Source: CALITV01 sp964415795
GTDB lineage: Bacteria; UBP6; UBA1177; JAKLFG01
DNA: 62,702 nt
Direction of reading: 5' to 3'
Assembly (NCBI GenBank): GCA_964415795.1
Contig: CAYQBN010000014.1
Location: 1-62,702 of the forward strand
A program made the translations under genes and the position numbers. Within the stretch, counting starts at the first letter, position 1; each line of letters opens with the position of its first letter. Positions 1-7,301 of this stretch are shown here, piece by piece. The notes beneath the pieces are model-generated. The model did no database searches, was not told the DNA's origin, and saw only the letters and a list, made by a program, of their open reading frames with translations.

Positions 1-42
1 GGCCGAACACGGCTTGCTGAACGGGTCGCCCAAGAGCTTCAG

Positions 43-732
43 TTATTCGTGGTAAGCGCGACACAAGCGTTCTTCGCCTAAGGGACACCTTGTGCACTCT
101 GGCTTTGATTTCTTGCAGTAGTGCTTCCCCAGCATCACGATCTGGGCGTGGAAATCCTTGAAAATGTCGAGCGCGTTACCAAATTCTCCGGCGATAATAC
201 GCTCGAAGAGTTTTCGGATCTCTTCGTAATCATCGGCACCTGCCACCGAAAGACGCGCGAGCAGCCGCCGTGTGTAGGCATCCACAACAAAGACCTTCCT
301 ATTGAACCCATAGCAGAGTATCGAGTCGGCCGTTTCGGGGCCAATGCCGGCAAGAGAAAGCAGGTCACGACGAAATAGTGCGGTATCGCGCCGTAGCGGA
401 GATACACCGTCCCAGCCGAGATCGTCGGCAAGGAAATCGAGGAGCCGCATGAGGCGCTCAGCCTTCTGCCGGAAGTAGCCGGTCGGGCGAATGAGCGATT
501 CGAGCCGCTCGCGTGGGAGTCGTCGCATCGCGGGAAGGGTGAGCACCTCGGCCGCTTTGAGGTTCGCTATTGCCTTTTCGACATTGCTCCACGCGCAGTT
601 TTGGGTGAGGAGCGCCCCGACGACGACCTCGAACCGCGTTTCGCCGGGCCACCAGTGCTGAAAACCGAAATGTTCAAGAAGCGTGCGATAGATGCGCGCA
701 AGGCGCTTCTCAACGGTTCTGTTCACGCGCAT
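43..732 (-). CDS. HhH-GPD DNA glycosylase, endonuclease III/MagIII-like
   Basis: Base-excision-repair glycosylase of the endonuclease III superfamily. The helix-hairpin-helix reads LAGIGPETAD and the catalytic Asp lies in VVDAYT about 18 residues later. The C-terminus carries four cysteines spaced C-x6-C-x2-C-x7-C, a likely [4Fe-4S] loop. The Lys that makes E. coli Nth a bifunctional lyase is Glu here (GPET instead of GRKT), so a monofunctional glycosylase such as MagIII is more likely; that is inferred from the family. I chose the start at 732 (MRVNRTVEKR) because homologues begin close to the LARIYRTLL helix; an ATG at 762 would add ten residues. Either start overlaps the upstream Nudix gene. 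It is the last gene of the tup operon. Substrate is unknown. Confidence 0.85.
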   Translation of the reverse strand: MRVNRTVEKRLARIYRTLLEHFGFQHWWPGETRFEVVVGALLTQNCAWSNVEKAIANLKAAEVLTLPAMRRLPRERLESLIRPTGYFRQKAERLMRLLDFLADDLGWDGVSPLRRDTALFRRDLLSLAGIGPETADSILCYGFNRKVFVVDAYTRRLLARLSVAGADDYEEIRKLFERIIAGEFGNALDIFKDFHAQIVMLGKHYCKKSKPECTRCPLGEERLCRAYHE

Positions 733-1246
733 AGGCAAGCACCAAGAGAATCGTCTTCGCATCGGTGATCTCGCGCCGCTCGGTCATGGCAAGCGCTTCT
801 TCGAGCGAAAGCGAGATGGTCTCTATCTCCTCATCGTGATCGGGAAAGTGACGACGCTCCGCATCCGGTATCTTTTCGACATGGGCAACGAAGTAGTACA
901 TATACTCGTCGGTATAGCCGCAGGAAACCCATCCTTCCCCTATCGAACGCATATCGGTAACCCGGTAGCCGATCTCCTCCTCGACCTCTCGACGAGCCGT
1001 CGTTTCCGGTGTTTCTCCTGCATCTATCTTGCCAGCAGGCGCCTCGATGACCCAGCCACCAACCGCCGAGCGAAACTGTCGTTCGAGGACAATGCGACCG
1101 TCGGCGGTGATCGGCAGCACCGAAATGGTCTTGACGAAGCGAATGACCGCGTGCTTCACCGGTTCACCGTTCTTCTTTTCAAGAGTGATTTCAGCGACAG
1201 TGAAAATACGCGTTGACAAGAGTGGTCGTTCACCAATGATCCTCAT
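710..1246 (-). CDS. Nudix hydrolase, ADP-ribose pyrophosphatase type
   Basis: A complete Nudix box is visible: G-x5-E-x7-REV-x-EE-x-G (GKIDAGETPE...REVEEEIGY), preceded by a beta-rich N-terminus containing VLPITADGRIVLERQFR and the GGWVIEAPAG strand typical of NudF/YffH-like ADP-ribose pyrophosphatases. The 178-residue length fits that group. The likely reaction is hydrolysis of ADP-ribose or another NDP-sugar to AMP and a sugar phosphate in the cytoplasm; substrate is inferred from family only. Its ATG overlaps the tupC stop (ATGA), and its 3' end overlaps the glycosylase, so all three are translated from one message. Confidence 0.9.
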   Translation of the reverse strand: MRIIGERPLLSTRIFTVAEITLEKKNGEPVKHAVIRFVKTISVLPITADGRIVLERQFRSAVGGWVIEAPAGKIDAGETPETTARREVEEEIGYRVTDMRSIGEGWVSCGYTDEYMYYFVAHVEKIPDAERRHFPDHDEEIETISLSLEEALAMTERREITDAKTILLVLAYAREQNR

Positions 1247-1920
1247 GGATGTTCCCCCTTCGAGAACTGTTCGCGTACGGTCCCTCCTTCGAGCACCATT
1301 CCCTGCGAAAAGAGCGAAACGGTGCGATCCTCGCCGTGCGAAACGATGACCACCGTTTTCCCCGAACGAGAGAGGTTTTCTATTGCCGTAAGAATAAGAT
1401 CGCCGCTTTCGCGGTCAACCGCCGCGAGCGGCTCATCGAGGAGGTAGAGATCGGCGGGAAGCGCCATGACCCGGGCAAAAGCTATGCGGCGTGCCTCCCC
1501 TCCCGACAACCCTTCGACCCTCCGCTTTCTCAGGATAGGGGAAAGATGGAGCAAAACGCTTACCCGTTCGACAGCCGCGTGCATCTCTCCGGACGGAACA
1601 TTTCTCAATCGCAGACCATAGGTGATGTTCTCCTCGACCGACAGAGAGGGAAAAAGCACCGTCTCTTGCGTAAGAAATCCGATACGACGACGCTGGAGAA
1701 GCCGTTTTCTTCCGTTTGGCGCCACCTCTTTTCCGAACAGGGTAACGCTCCCTCCATCGGGAATATCGAGGAGCCCCATCAGGGAAAGGAGCGTCGTTTT
1801 CCCCGCCCCATTCGACCCCATGATGCCGAAGATGCTTCCTTCCGGGATCTCGAGACGCGGAACGGTCAAGGTAAAGGAACCTCGCCGCTTCACCACCTGC
1901 TGAAAAATCACCGCGCTCAC
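1243..1920 (-). CDS. tupC: Tungstate ABC transporter ATPase
   Basis: ABC ATPase of 225 residues with Walker A GSNGAGKTT, Q-loop (GFLTQETVLF), signature LSGGEARRIAFARV, Walker B LYLLDEP and H-loop IVSHGED, all intact. It directly follows a TupB-type permease and a TupA-type binding protein, so it should energise import of tungstate. The ATG overlaps the tupB stop by 4 nt. The molybdate-type C-terminal MOP/TOBE domain is absent, as usual for TupC. Tungstate rather than molybdate specificity is inferred from TupA and TupB. Confidence 0.9.
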   Translation of the reverse strand: MSAVIFQQVVKRRGSFTLTVPRLEIPEGSIFGIMGSNGAGKTTLLSLMGLLDIPDGGSVTLFGKEVAPNGRKRLLQRRRIGFLTQETVLFPSLSVEENITYGLRLRNVPSGEMHAAVERVSVLLHLSPILRKRRVEGLSGGEARRIAFARVMALPADLYLLDEPLAAVDRESGDLILTAIENLSRSGKTVVIVSHGEDRTVSLFSQGMVLEGGTVREQFSKGEHP

Positions 1921-2606
1921 GGGCTCCTCCGCAGAAACGAGGCACCGAGGGTTAGGAGCAACGAGACCAAGAGAAGCACAAGACCGAGCGCAATGCCCAG
2001 CGCGAACTCGCCGCGCGCCGTTTCGAGGGCTATCGCGGTGGTGATGGTGCGCGTCTCGCCGGCGATGTTGCCGCCGAGCATCATCGCGATACCGACTTCA
2101 GAAAAGACGCGGCCGAATCCCGCAAGCAAGGCCGCCGAAAGAGGCTCCTTCCCTTCCCGTATCAGACCCGCCATCACTTGAAGGTCACTCGCGCCGAGGG
2201 CGATCATGGTGCGGCGATACCGTGTGCTCACCGCCTTCATGGATGAATGGGTGAGCGTCGCGATGAGGGGAAAGATCAGGACCGTTTGCCCCAACACAAT
2301 GGCGCTATTGGTGTAAAGGAGTCCAAGATCGCCGAATGGCCCCTGCCGCGAAAGGAACGCGTAGCCAAGGAGACCAATGAGTACTGTGGGAAGCGCAAGG
2401 AGCGTCTCGAGTGTCCGCTCGATGGCCACCTTCCCCCGGAACGAAGAGGTAGCGAGGAACAGGCCGGTAGGAACACCACCGATACCGGCAAGAAGCGTCG
2501 ATACGAAGGCCAACTCGATCGAGGTCCACACAATACGAAGAAACGCGGGGTCGGCGGAAACAATGAGCGCAAAGGCACCCTCGAGCCCTTCCTGAAGAAA
2601 CTCCAT
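1917..2606 (-). CDS. tupB: Tungstate ABC transporter permease
   Basis: Inner-membrane permease with several hydrophobic helices (SIELAFVSTLLAGIGGVPTG, LLALPTVLIGLLGYAFL, LGQTVLIFPLIATL, FALGIALGLVLLLVSLLL) and the cytoplasmic loop GASDLQVMAGLIREG typical of binding-protein-dependent permeases. GRVFSEVGIAMMLGGNI is characteristic of TupB/WtpB-type subunits. I start it at 2606 (MEFLQEGLEG) because GGAAGGTGA lies 5 nt upstream and overlaps the tupA stop; the longer frame would run back into tupA. Length is 229 residues. It forms the channel for TupC. Confidence 0.9.
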   Translation of the reverse strand: MEFLQEGLEGAFALIVSADPAFLRIVWTSIELAFVSTLLAGIGGVPTGLFLATSSFRGKVAIERTLETLLALPTVLIGLLGYAFLSRQGPFGDLGLLYTNSAIVLGQTVLIFPLIATLTHSSMKAVSTRYRRTMIALGASDLQVMAGLIREGKEPLSAALLAGFGRVFSEVGIAMMLGGNIAGETRTITTAIALETARGEFALGIALGLVLLLVSLLLTLGASFLRRSP

Positions 2607-2611
2607 AGGGG

Positions 2612-3415
2612 TCACCTTCCCGGCGCAGGAGTAAAAACTTTGACGCCCTGCACGGAGAACTGTTCGATAATCCCACGAGACTGGGGAGATGATAGCCACT
2701 CCATAAGGCGTTTCGCTGCAACGAAAGATCGCGACTCTTTATCGTGTGGCTTCACTAAGATAGCCGCATACCGGTTCCGGAGAACGGGATCGCCTCTCAC
2801 CAACACTTCGAGAGCGATCGTGCGGCGGAGCATCTCATAGGTCGCCCGGTCAACGAGGGTATAGCCGCGCCGTTCATCGGCGACGCGCACCGTCGCGCTC
2901 ATCCCCTGACCGACCGAAAGGTACCGACAGCGTTCCTGTGGGGAAGGAACACCTGCTTCCCGCCACAGCCTTTCCTCGAGGCGGTGCGTTCCTGAACGGT
3001 CTCCGCGCGAGACGAACACCGCCCCCTGCGCGGCGATTCGCCGGAACGCCTCTGAGGCCCCGGCGGTGCCCCGTATGCCGGCCGGGTCGTCCGTGGGCCC
3101 AGCGATCACGAACTCGTTGTACATGATCGGACGATGTTCGATCCCATACCCTGCTGCCATAAACGCCTCTTCATCGGCAGGAGCATGAACGAGAAGCAGA
3201 TCGGCGTCACCGTTCTTCCCGAGGACGAACGCCGCCCCCGACCCCACCGAAAAGACACGAACCCGGATACCCGTCTCTTTCGTGAATGCCGCGGTTATCA
3301 CTTCCAAGATGCCGCTTTCGGCAAGGCTCGTCGTCGTAGCGAGGCGAACCGTTTCCTCTCCGTGCAGTATCGCGGCACAAAACAGTAGAGATGCCCACAG
3401 AAGACCGCGCGACAT
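2612..3415 (-). CDS. tupA: Tungstate-binding periplasmic protein
   Basis: Solute-binding protein with an N-terminal signal peptide (MSRGLLWASLLFCAAILHG) followed by VRLATTTSLAESGIL; the TTTS motif at the mature N-terminus is the oxyanion-binding signature of TupA. Further landmarks are DLLLVHAPADEEAF, YNEFVIAGP and SRGDRSGTH. Start at 3415 is supported by GGAGAG upstream and by a promoter whose -10 lies at 3438-3443; an upstream ATG at 3439 would sit in that promoter. First gene of a five-gene overlapping operon. It captures tungstate in the periplasm, presumably for the tungsten AOR encoded 9 kb away. Confidence 0.9.
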   Translation of the reverse strand: MSRGLLWASLLFCAAILHGEETVRLATTTSLAESGILEVITAAFTKETGIRVRVFSVGSGAAFVLGKNGDADLLLVHAPADEEAFMAAGYGIEHRPIMYNEFVIAGPTDDPAGIRGTAGASEAFRRIAAQGAVFVSRGDRSGTHRLEERLWREAGVPSPQERCRYLSVGQGMSATVRVADERRGYTLVDRATYEMLRRTIALEVLVRGDPVLRNRYAAILVKPHDKESRSFVAAKRLMEWLSSPQSRGIIEQFSVQGVKVFTPAPGR

Positions 3416-3437
3416 GTTCTCTCTCCTCACTGTCCGC

Positions 3438-3465
3438 ACTCTAGCGAAAATCGCCTCGGACGCAA
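3438..3465 (-). promoter_or_regulatory. Candidate sigma-70 promoter of the tup operon
   Basis: On the minus strand TTGCGT (3460-3465) is followed after 16 nt by TAGAGT (3438-3443), giving a start near 3431 and a leader of about 16 nt before the tupA ATG. The elements are moderate matches; the spacing equals that of several other promoters here. Confidence 0.5.
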
Positions 3466-3484
3466 GGGAACTTCCCCGAAACGC

Positions 3485-6325
3485 TCAGAAACTGTTCCCC
3501 ATCGAAAAGTAGATGGTCAGTTTTCCTTTGCCGCTCAGGCCATGCGCCGCACCGAGCGTGAACAGGAGCGGCACGCGGTACCACCAGTAGGTCAGCAGTT
3601 TGAGTTCGGTGCCGACGCCGGCGATGAAACGCTCTTTTTCGGGGTCAACGTCGGCAAGTCCAGCACCCATATCAAAGAAAACAGCCCCCTGCAGGTTCTT
3701 GATCATGAGCGGCACGAGACCCAGCCCCTGCTCTATCGCGAGGACGTGGTACCGAAGTTCGGTGTTCGAAAAATAGAGATGCTTCGCCGCGAGCGCCTCG
3801 TCGCCATAGCCGCGCACGGTCACCGACGGTGCATAACCATAAATGAAGTAGTCGAGATTGGCGAGGTCTATCTGGGTTTCTTCGCCGCCGATGGAAAAAC
3901 GGCTGTCACGCAGAAACGAGGTGTAAAACTGGTGCCGGGTAACGATCCCCGCCTTTCCTGACGCACCGAAGAGGTAACTGTAGGTGACCGACGGAGTGAT
4001 CGTCAGCAGCGTGAGCCCGTTATGCACCTCGCGCGAGAAACTGACCGGCACGCGGAGCGCGCTCTGATCCATTGACGAGAAGAGGAGGTAACTGCCCGGC
4101 GAAAAATCGAGGAAGAGGTTATAGGAACCACCAAGACGAAGGCTGTACCCATCGTGCGCGGCGTACGGGAACACGGTGGGGTCGGTATGGTCATTGAACA
4201 CCGTCTCGTCACGGAGACGGATACCGAGGCTCGTTGAGAACGAGTGACCGAGCCGATACAACCTCGTTTCGCCGAGCATGAGCAGTGAATCGAAGTGTAT
4301 GGCTGTCGAAACGCTCGTATCGAACTCTTGCAAGGTACCGGGATAGGTTTGCACCTCGGGATCACCGTAGGTACCGCGGTACCAGAAGTAGGAAGCCTGC
4401 CAACGGAAGTTCGGCATGAAGTCTCGGTCGTAGTACTGCGCCCGCGCCTCGTAACGGTCCGAGGCATCGAACACCTTGCCGAAGTAGAGCGAATACCCGC
4501 GCCGGCCGGTGTCGGACTCTCCGAGGAGCGTCGCCCCCAGTTTCTGCATGTGAAGGCTCGCACGGTAGTCGGGAACGAGCACGCTCGGCCACATCCCCTC
4601 CCAGCCATGCGCCGTTTCGAGCTTGAGAGATCGTTCCTCCGTTCTTTCTTTCTCCGCGACCTCCGTCAGCGCACCAGCGGGAAGCGCTGTTTCTTCCGCG
4701 GGGGCAAACGATGTCCACGCGGGATAGTAGCCGTCATTGTCAAAGCCGACGAAGAAGAGTTTCTCGCCGATGCGCCGCGGGTAGAGCGCCGTGAAAAAGG
4801 GTTCGAAGAGGCGCGCAACCGTATTCTTTGGGCGATCGAGCAGGAACGGTACGATACGATCGCCGTCATCACTGCTGAAGAGGACCCGTCCATCGGCATC
4901 GAACGAGGCGCTATACTGGTTTCCCGGTAACGCCAAGCGGGTGAGGCGGCCATCCCGGAGCGAAAAAAAGAAAAGATCCTTATCGGAACCGCGCAGATTT
5001 CCGGTAAACACCAGTTCGTCATGGGTCGGGGAGAGGGCTGGGCCATGGGCGGTGTCGAGCATCGGCAGAGGTATGCGGCGGTGCTCCCTCCCTTCCCTAT
5101 CGTAAAAACGGAAAGTGATGATGCCATCGGTTACCGTTATGACCCCGAATCCGTCGGGCAAAAAGAAGGGATAGGTTGCCGATTCCCCGAACGCGACGCG
5201 GGCGATGTTCCTCTGCGCACGGTCAACGAGGATCAGCGTCGTCCGCACTCGGTCCTGATCGGTACGGAGAGGAACGACGAAGAGGTACCGTCCATCGGCG
5301 CTCGTCGCGAATTGGCGCGCGTTGGGAACCACGAACAGCCGCTCCTCGCGGCGACCGTCGAAGGCGTATACGGCACGGCTCCCCTGTCGTTCCGCGAGAT
5401 AAACATAGCGGTCGCTTCGCGCCGTATCTACCACGATCTCCGAAGAACGAGCGCCTGCCTCCGATGGCTCCTGCGCGGTCTTCTGCCGCGTAAAGAGACG
5501 ATCGCGCCGCTCGTCGAGAAAGCGCCGGTAGGACTGCCAAAGATACTCGCCGAATATCCGGTTCGCTTCCACATCTTCGAGAAAGGGAATCACATTGTCG
5601 GAGAGTTCGTCGAAGAAGCGGGCAAGCTTTCCGGTGCCATACTCCCGCACGAGGAACTCGTAGAAAAAGGTGCCGTAGAGATAGGGAATATGCCCTCCCA
5701 TCCAGTGGTCGGTCGAACCAGATATCTCACCGAGCGAAAGAACATTTCCCTTCTGAAAGAACGAATCGAGCCACGCGCGCCAGAGCGGGAAATGGAGCCG
5801 ACCACTCCCATCGATCGTCGATTCTGAATAGACGGTGACCCCCTCCAGCAGCCATCCCGGTGAGGCCTGCGCAGGAAAAAGAAGATTGCCAAAAAGATAG
5901 TTTATCCACCTCGGCACCCCGCTCACCAGACCTATCTGCAGCGAGTGGGTGAGTTCGTGAACGATGAGATTGAGGACATAATCCCGATGATTGGCGAGCA
6001 CCGAGAACTCCTCGGGCGGAAAGAGTAACAGGCGAACGACATCCTTCTGGTACACCTGCGACCACCCGTTCGCGTCGTCATATTCCCGGTCGAACACGAT
6101 GGGAATACGCCGCTCGGCGCGCCAGCCGTAGAGGGCGAAGAGAAACTGCTCGGCCTCCTCAGTCTTCTCGATGAGATACGGTATGAGCGCCGGATCGAGG
6201 TCGCGCGAGAAGTAGAGGATGAGGTTGCCGGTTCGGTGGACGAGATAGCCCGGCTTATCGGCGGCAGTAAGGTACGTCGAAAGCGAGACGACCGACAGTA
6301 GTATGAGGAGCAAGAACGCCCGCAT
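3485..6325 (-). CDS. Outer-membrane gluzincin-peptidase / beta-propeller / barrel protein
   Basis: A 946-residue exported protein with three parts. Signal peptide: residues 1-21. Residues 25-270 form a peptidase-MA-like gluzincin domain with the zinc motif HELTH (123-127) and a likely third ligand Glu161 in WLLEG. Residues 300-530 contain TolB-like propeller repeats (RYLFVVP, ELVFTGN, VLFSSDD). Residues 600-946 are rich in alternating aromatic strands and end in ...YFSMGNSF with terminal Phe, the outer-membrane barrel insertion signature, as in BamA/surface-antigen C-terminal domains. It probably displays or secretes a metallopeptidase at the outer membrane. Substrate is unknown. It has its own promoter and lies just upstream of tupA. 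Confidence 0.75.
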   Translation of the reverse strand: MRAFLLLILLSVVSLSTYLTAADKPGYLVHRTGNLILYFSRDLDPALIPYLIEKTEEAEQFLFALYGWRAERRIPIVFDREYDDANGWSQVYQKDVVRLLLFPPEEFSVLANHRDYVLNLIVHELTHSLQIGLVSGVPRWINYLFGNLLFPAQASPGWLLEGVTVYSESTIDGSGRLHFPLWRAWLDSFFQKGNVLSLGEISGSTDHWMGGHIPYLYGTFFYEFLVREYGTGKLARFFDELSDNVIPFLEDVEANRIFGEYLWQSYRRFLDERRDRLFTRQKTAQEPSEAGARSSEIVVDTARSDRYVYLAERQGSRAVYAFDGRREERLFVVPNARQFATSADGRYLFVVPLRTDQDRVRTTLILVDRAQRNIARVAFGESATYPFFLPDGFGVITVTDGIITFRFYDREGREHRRIPLPMLDTAHGPALSPTHDELVFTGNLRGSDKDLFFFSLRDGRLTRLALPGNQYSASFDADGRVLFSSDDGDRIVPFLLDRPKNTVARLFEPFFTALYPRRIGEKLFFVGFDNDGYYPAWTSFAPAEETALPAGALTEVAEKERTEERSLKLETAHGWEGMWPSVLVPDYRASLHMQKLGATLLGESDTGRRGYSLYFGKVFDASDRYEARAQYYDRDFMPNFRWQASYFWYRGTYGDPEVQTYPGTLQEFDTSVSTAIHFDSLLMLGETRLYRLGHSFSTSLGIRLRDETVFNDHTDPTVFPYAAHDGYSLRLGGSYNLFLDFSPGSYLLFSSMDQSALRVPVSFSREVHNGLTLLTITPSVTYSYLFGASGKAGIVTRHQFYTSFLRDSRFSIGGEETQIDLANLDYFIYGYAPSVTVRGYGDEALAAKHLYFSNTELRYHVLAIEQGLGLVPLMIKNLQGAVFFDMGAGLADVDPEKERFIAGVGTELKLLTYWWYRVPLLFTLGAAHGLSGKGKLTIYFSMGNSF

Positions 6326-6354
6326 GAACCCCGCACCGTGACTTTACCGCCCGG

Positions 6355-6382
6355 AATATACCTTACAGGTCCGTTTTCGCAA
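6355..6382 (-). promoter_or_regulatory. Sigma-70 promoter of the 946-residue outer-membrane protein
   Basis: TTGCGA (6377-6382), 16-nt spacer, TATATT (6355-6360) on the minus strand, about 30 nt upstream of the ATG at 6325. Good -10, fair -35. Confidence 0.6.
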
Positions 6383-6424
6383 AATTTCTCTCGCGCCACG
6401 CCGGTGTCACGACAGCCAAAATAG

Positions 6425-6452
6425 TTGACAATAAGGGCTCCCCCGGTAGTTT
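6425..6452 (+). promoter_or_regulatory. Promoter of the TiaS-like/ABC operon
   Basis: A perfect TTGACA -35 (6425-6430), 16-nt spacer and TAGTTT (6447-6452). The -10 context GGTAGnTTG and the 16-nt spacing recur at the lipoprotein/receptor promoter (12229-12256, minus). The start would be near 6459, giving a leader of about 110 nt. Confidence 0.55.
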
Positions 6453-6470
6453 GATGCGGTATGTTCTCTA

Positions 6471-6569
6471 GGTCAAAGGGCCTACAGTCGCCGCTTGAGG
6501 CGATACGGCGTTGACCCGTTAGGGTATGGGCCGAAAGGCGCATGCCTCCCATTCGGAAAGGAGCATATC
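6471..6569 (+). ncRNA. Structured leader element, copy A (candidate riboswitch, unidentified)
   Basis: Nested helices can be drawn: GGTCAA (6471-6476) with TTGACC (6511-6516); GCC (6480-6482) with GGC (6507-6509); hairpin TCGCC (6488-6492)/GGCGA (6499-6503). A near-invariant core follows at 6521-6564: AGGGTAtGG, a GCC-GAAA-GGC hairpin, GCCTCCC, then GGAAAGGAGC, which contains the ribosome-binding site. CTCC can pair with GGAG to hide that site. The same architecture with different stem sequences stands at 12127-12226 on the minus strand, so stems appear to covary. Not recognised as a cobalamin, TPP, SAM, FMN or GEMM motif. Function is inferred. Confidence 0.65.
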
Positions 6570-7301
6570 GTGATCATCTATGTCGCCTTTGACGATACCG
6601 ACACTTTGGATTGCGGCCGCGGCACCGGCAAACTGGCCCGCTGGTACGGCGCGGAATTGCCCGACGGATGCCGCCTGTACGCCCTCATCCGCCAGCAGTT
6701 GCTCGTCGTCGACGACATCCCCTACACCTCGCACAACAGCAGCCTCATCTGCATGGTCGAAGCCCCCGATGCGTCGGTGATACCGGAACTCATCCGGCGC
6801 GGCGCGGCCCATATCAAAAAGCATTTCGTCAAAGGGAGCGACCCGGGGCTGTGCGTCGTTGCCGAGGACGATCCGGCGATCCCGGCGCTCAAGGAGTTCG
6901 GGAAACTCTGCCTTGTCCGCAAGGTAACGCAGGCCGAGGCGCATGCCGCGGTCGGTAAGGCCCACCTGTCGGGCCACGGCGGCACCAACGACGGTGTCAT
7001 CGGGGCGGCGGCGGGGGTGGGCCTCACAGCGCTCGGCGGGTCGGGTCGGGTCAACGAATGGCATGCGGCCGGTTTCACGCGCGGCGTACCACAGGAGACG
7101 ACGGCGGGGTTCCTCCGCGAACACCGCATCGAACCGGTGGCGATAGACAAGAACGCGGCGTGGATACCCGACAGCGACATCATCGACAACCGCGGCTGGT
7201 TGCGGCCCAACTGGCTGCGTGGCCGCGCCGTCTTGCCGGTGTTGGGAATAGCGCCGAACCGGTGGCAGACGCTCCCGAAAAAGAAAGGGGACGAGTCATG
7301 A
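6570..7301 (+). CDS. TiaS-like (tRNA-Ile2 agmatidine synthetase TCKD-related) protein
   Basis: A 243-residue protein starting at GTG 6570, six nt after AAGGAG. The N-terminus IIYVAFDDTDT resembles the kinase-like domain of archaeal TiaS (GIDDTDS), and later blocks DIPYTSHNSS, KGSDPGLCVV and SGHGGTNDGVIGAAAGVGL match the corresponding TiaS blocks in order. The ferredoxin-like, OB-fold and zinc-ribbon tRNA-binding domains of true TiaS are missing, so tRNA modification is doubtful. It may phosphorylate or adenylate a small molecule. The stop overlaps the ATG of the next gene, an ABC exporter (ATGA), and the gene is preceded by structured leader copy A. The true substrate is unknown. Confidence 0.7.
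   Translation: MIIYVAFDDTDTLDCGRGTGKLARWYGAELPDGCRLYALIRQQLLVVDDIPYTSHNSSLICMVEAPDASVIPELIRRGAAHIKKHFVKGSDPGLCVVAEDDPAIPALKEFGKLCLVRKVTQAEAHAAVGKAHLSGHGGTNDGVIGAAAGVGLTALGGSGRVNEWHAAGFTRGVPQETTAGFLREHRIEPVAIDKNAAWIPDSDIIDNRGWLRPNWLRGRAVLPVLGIAPNRWQTLPKKKGDES

Noticed and set aside
1249..2181. Long plus-strand open frames opposite tupC/tupB and other genes
   Set aside because: Shadow frames in G+C-rich coding DNA; no motifs or ribosome-binding sites, and the opposite strand encodes clear families.
6471..6569. Known cobalamin, TPP, SAM, FMN, ykkC or GEMM riboswitch
   Set aside because: None of the class-defining sequences I know (for example the B12 box, CUGAGA, or the GEMM core) is present; identity therefore left open. 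A molybdenum/tungsten cofactor element could not be excluded from memory.
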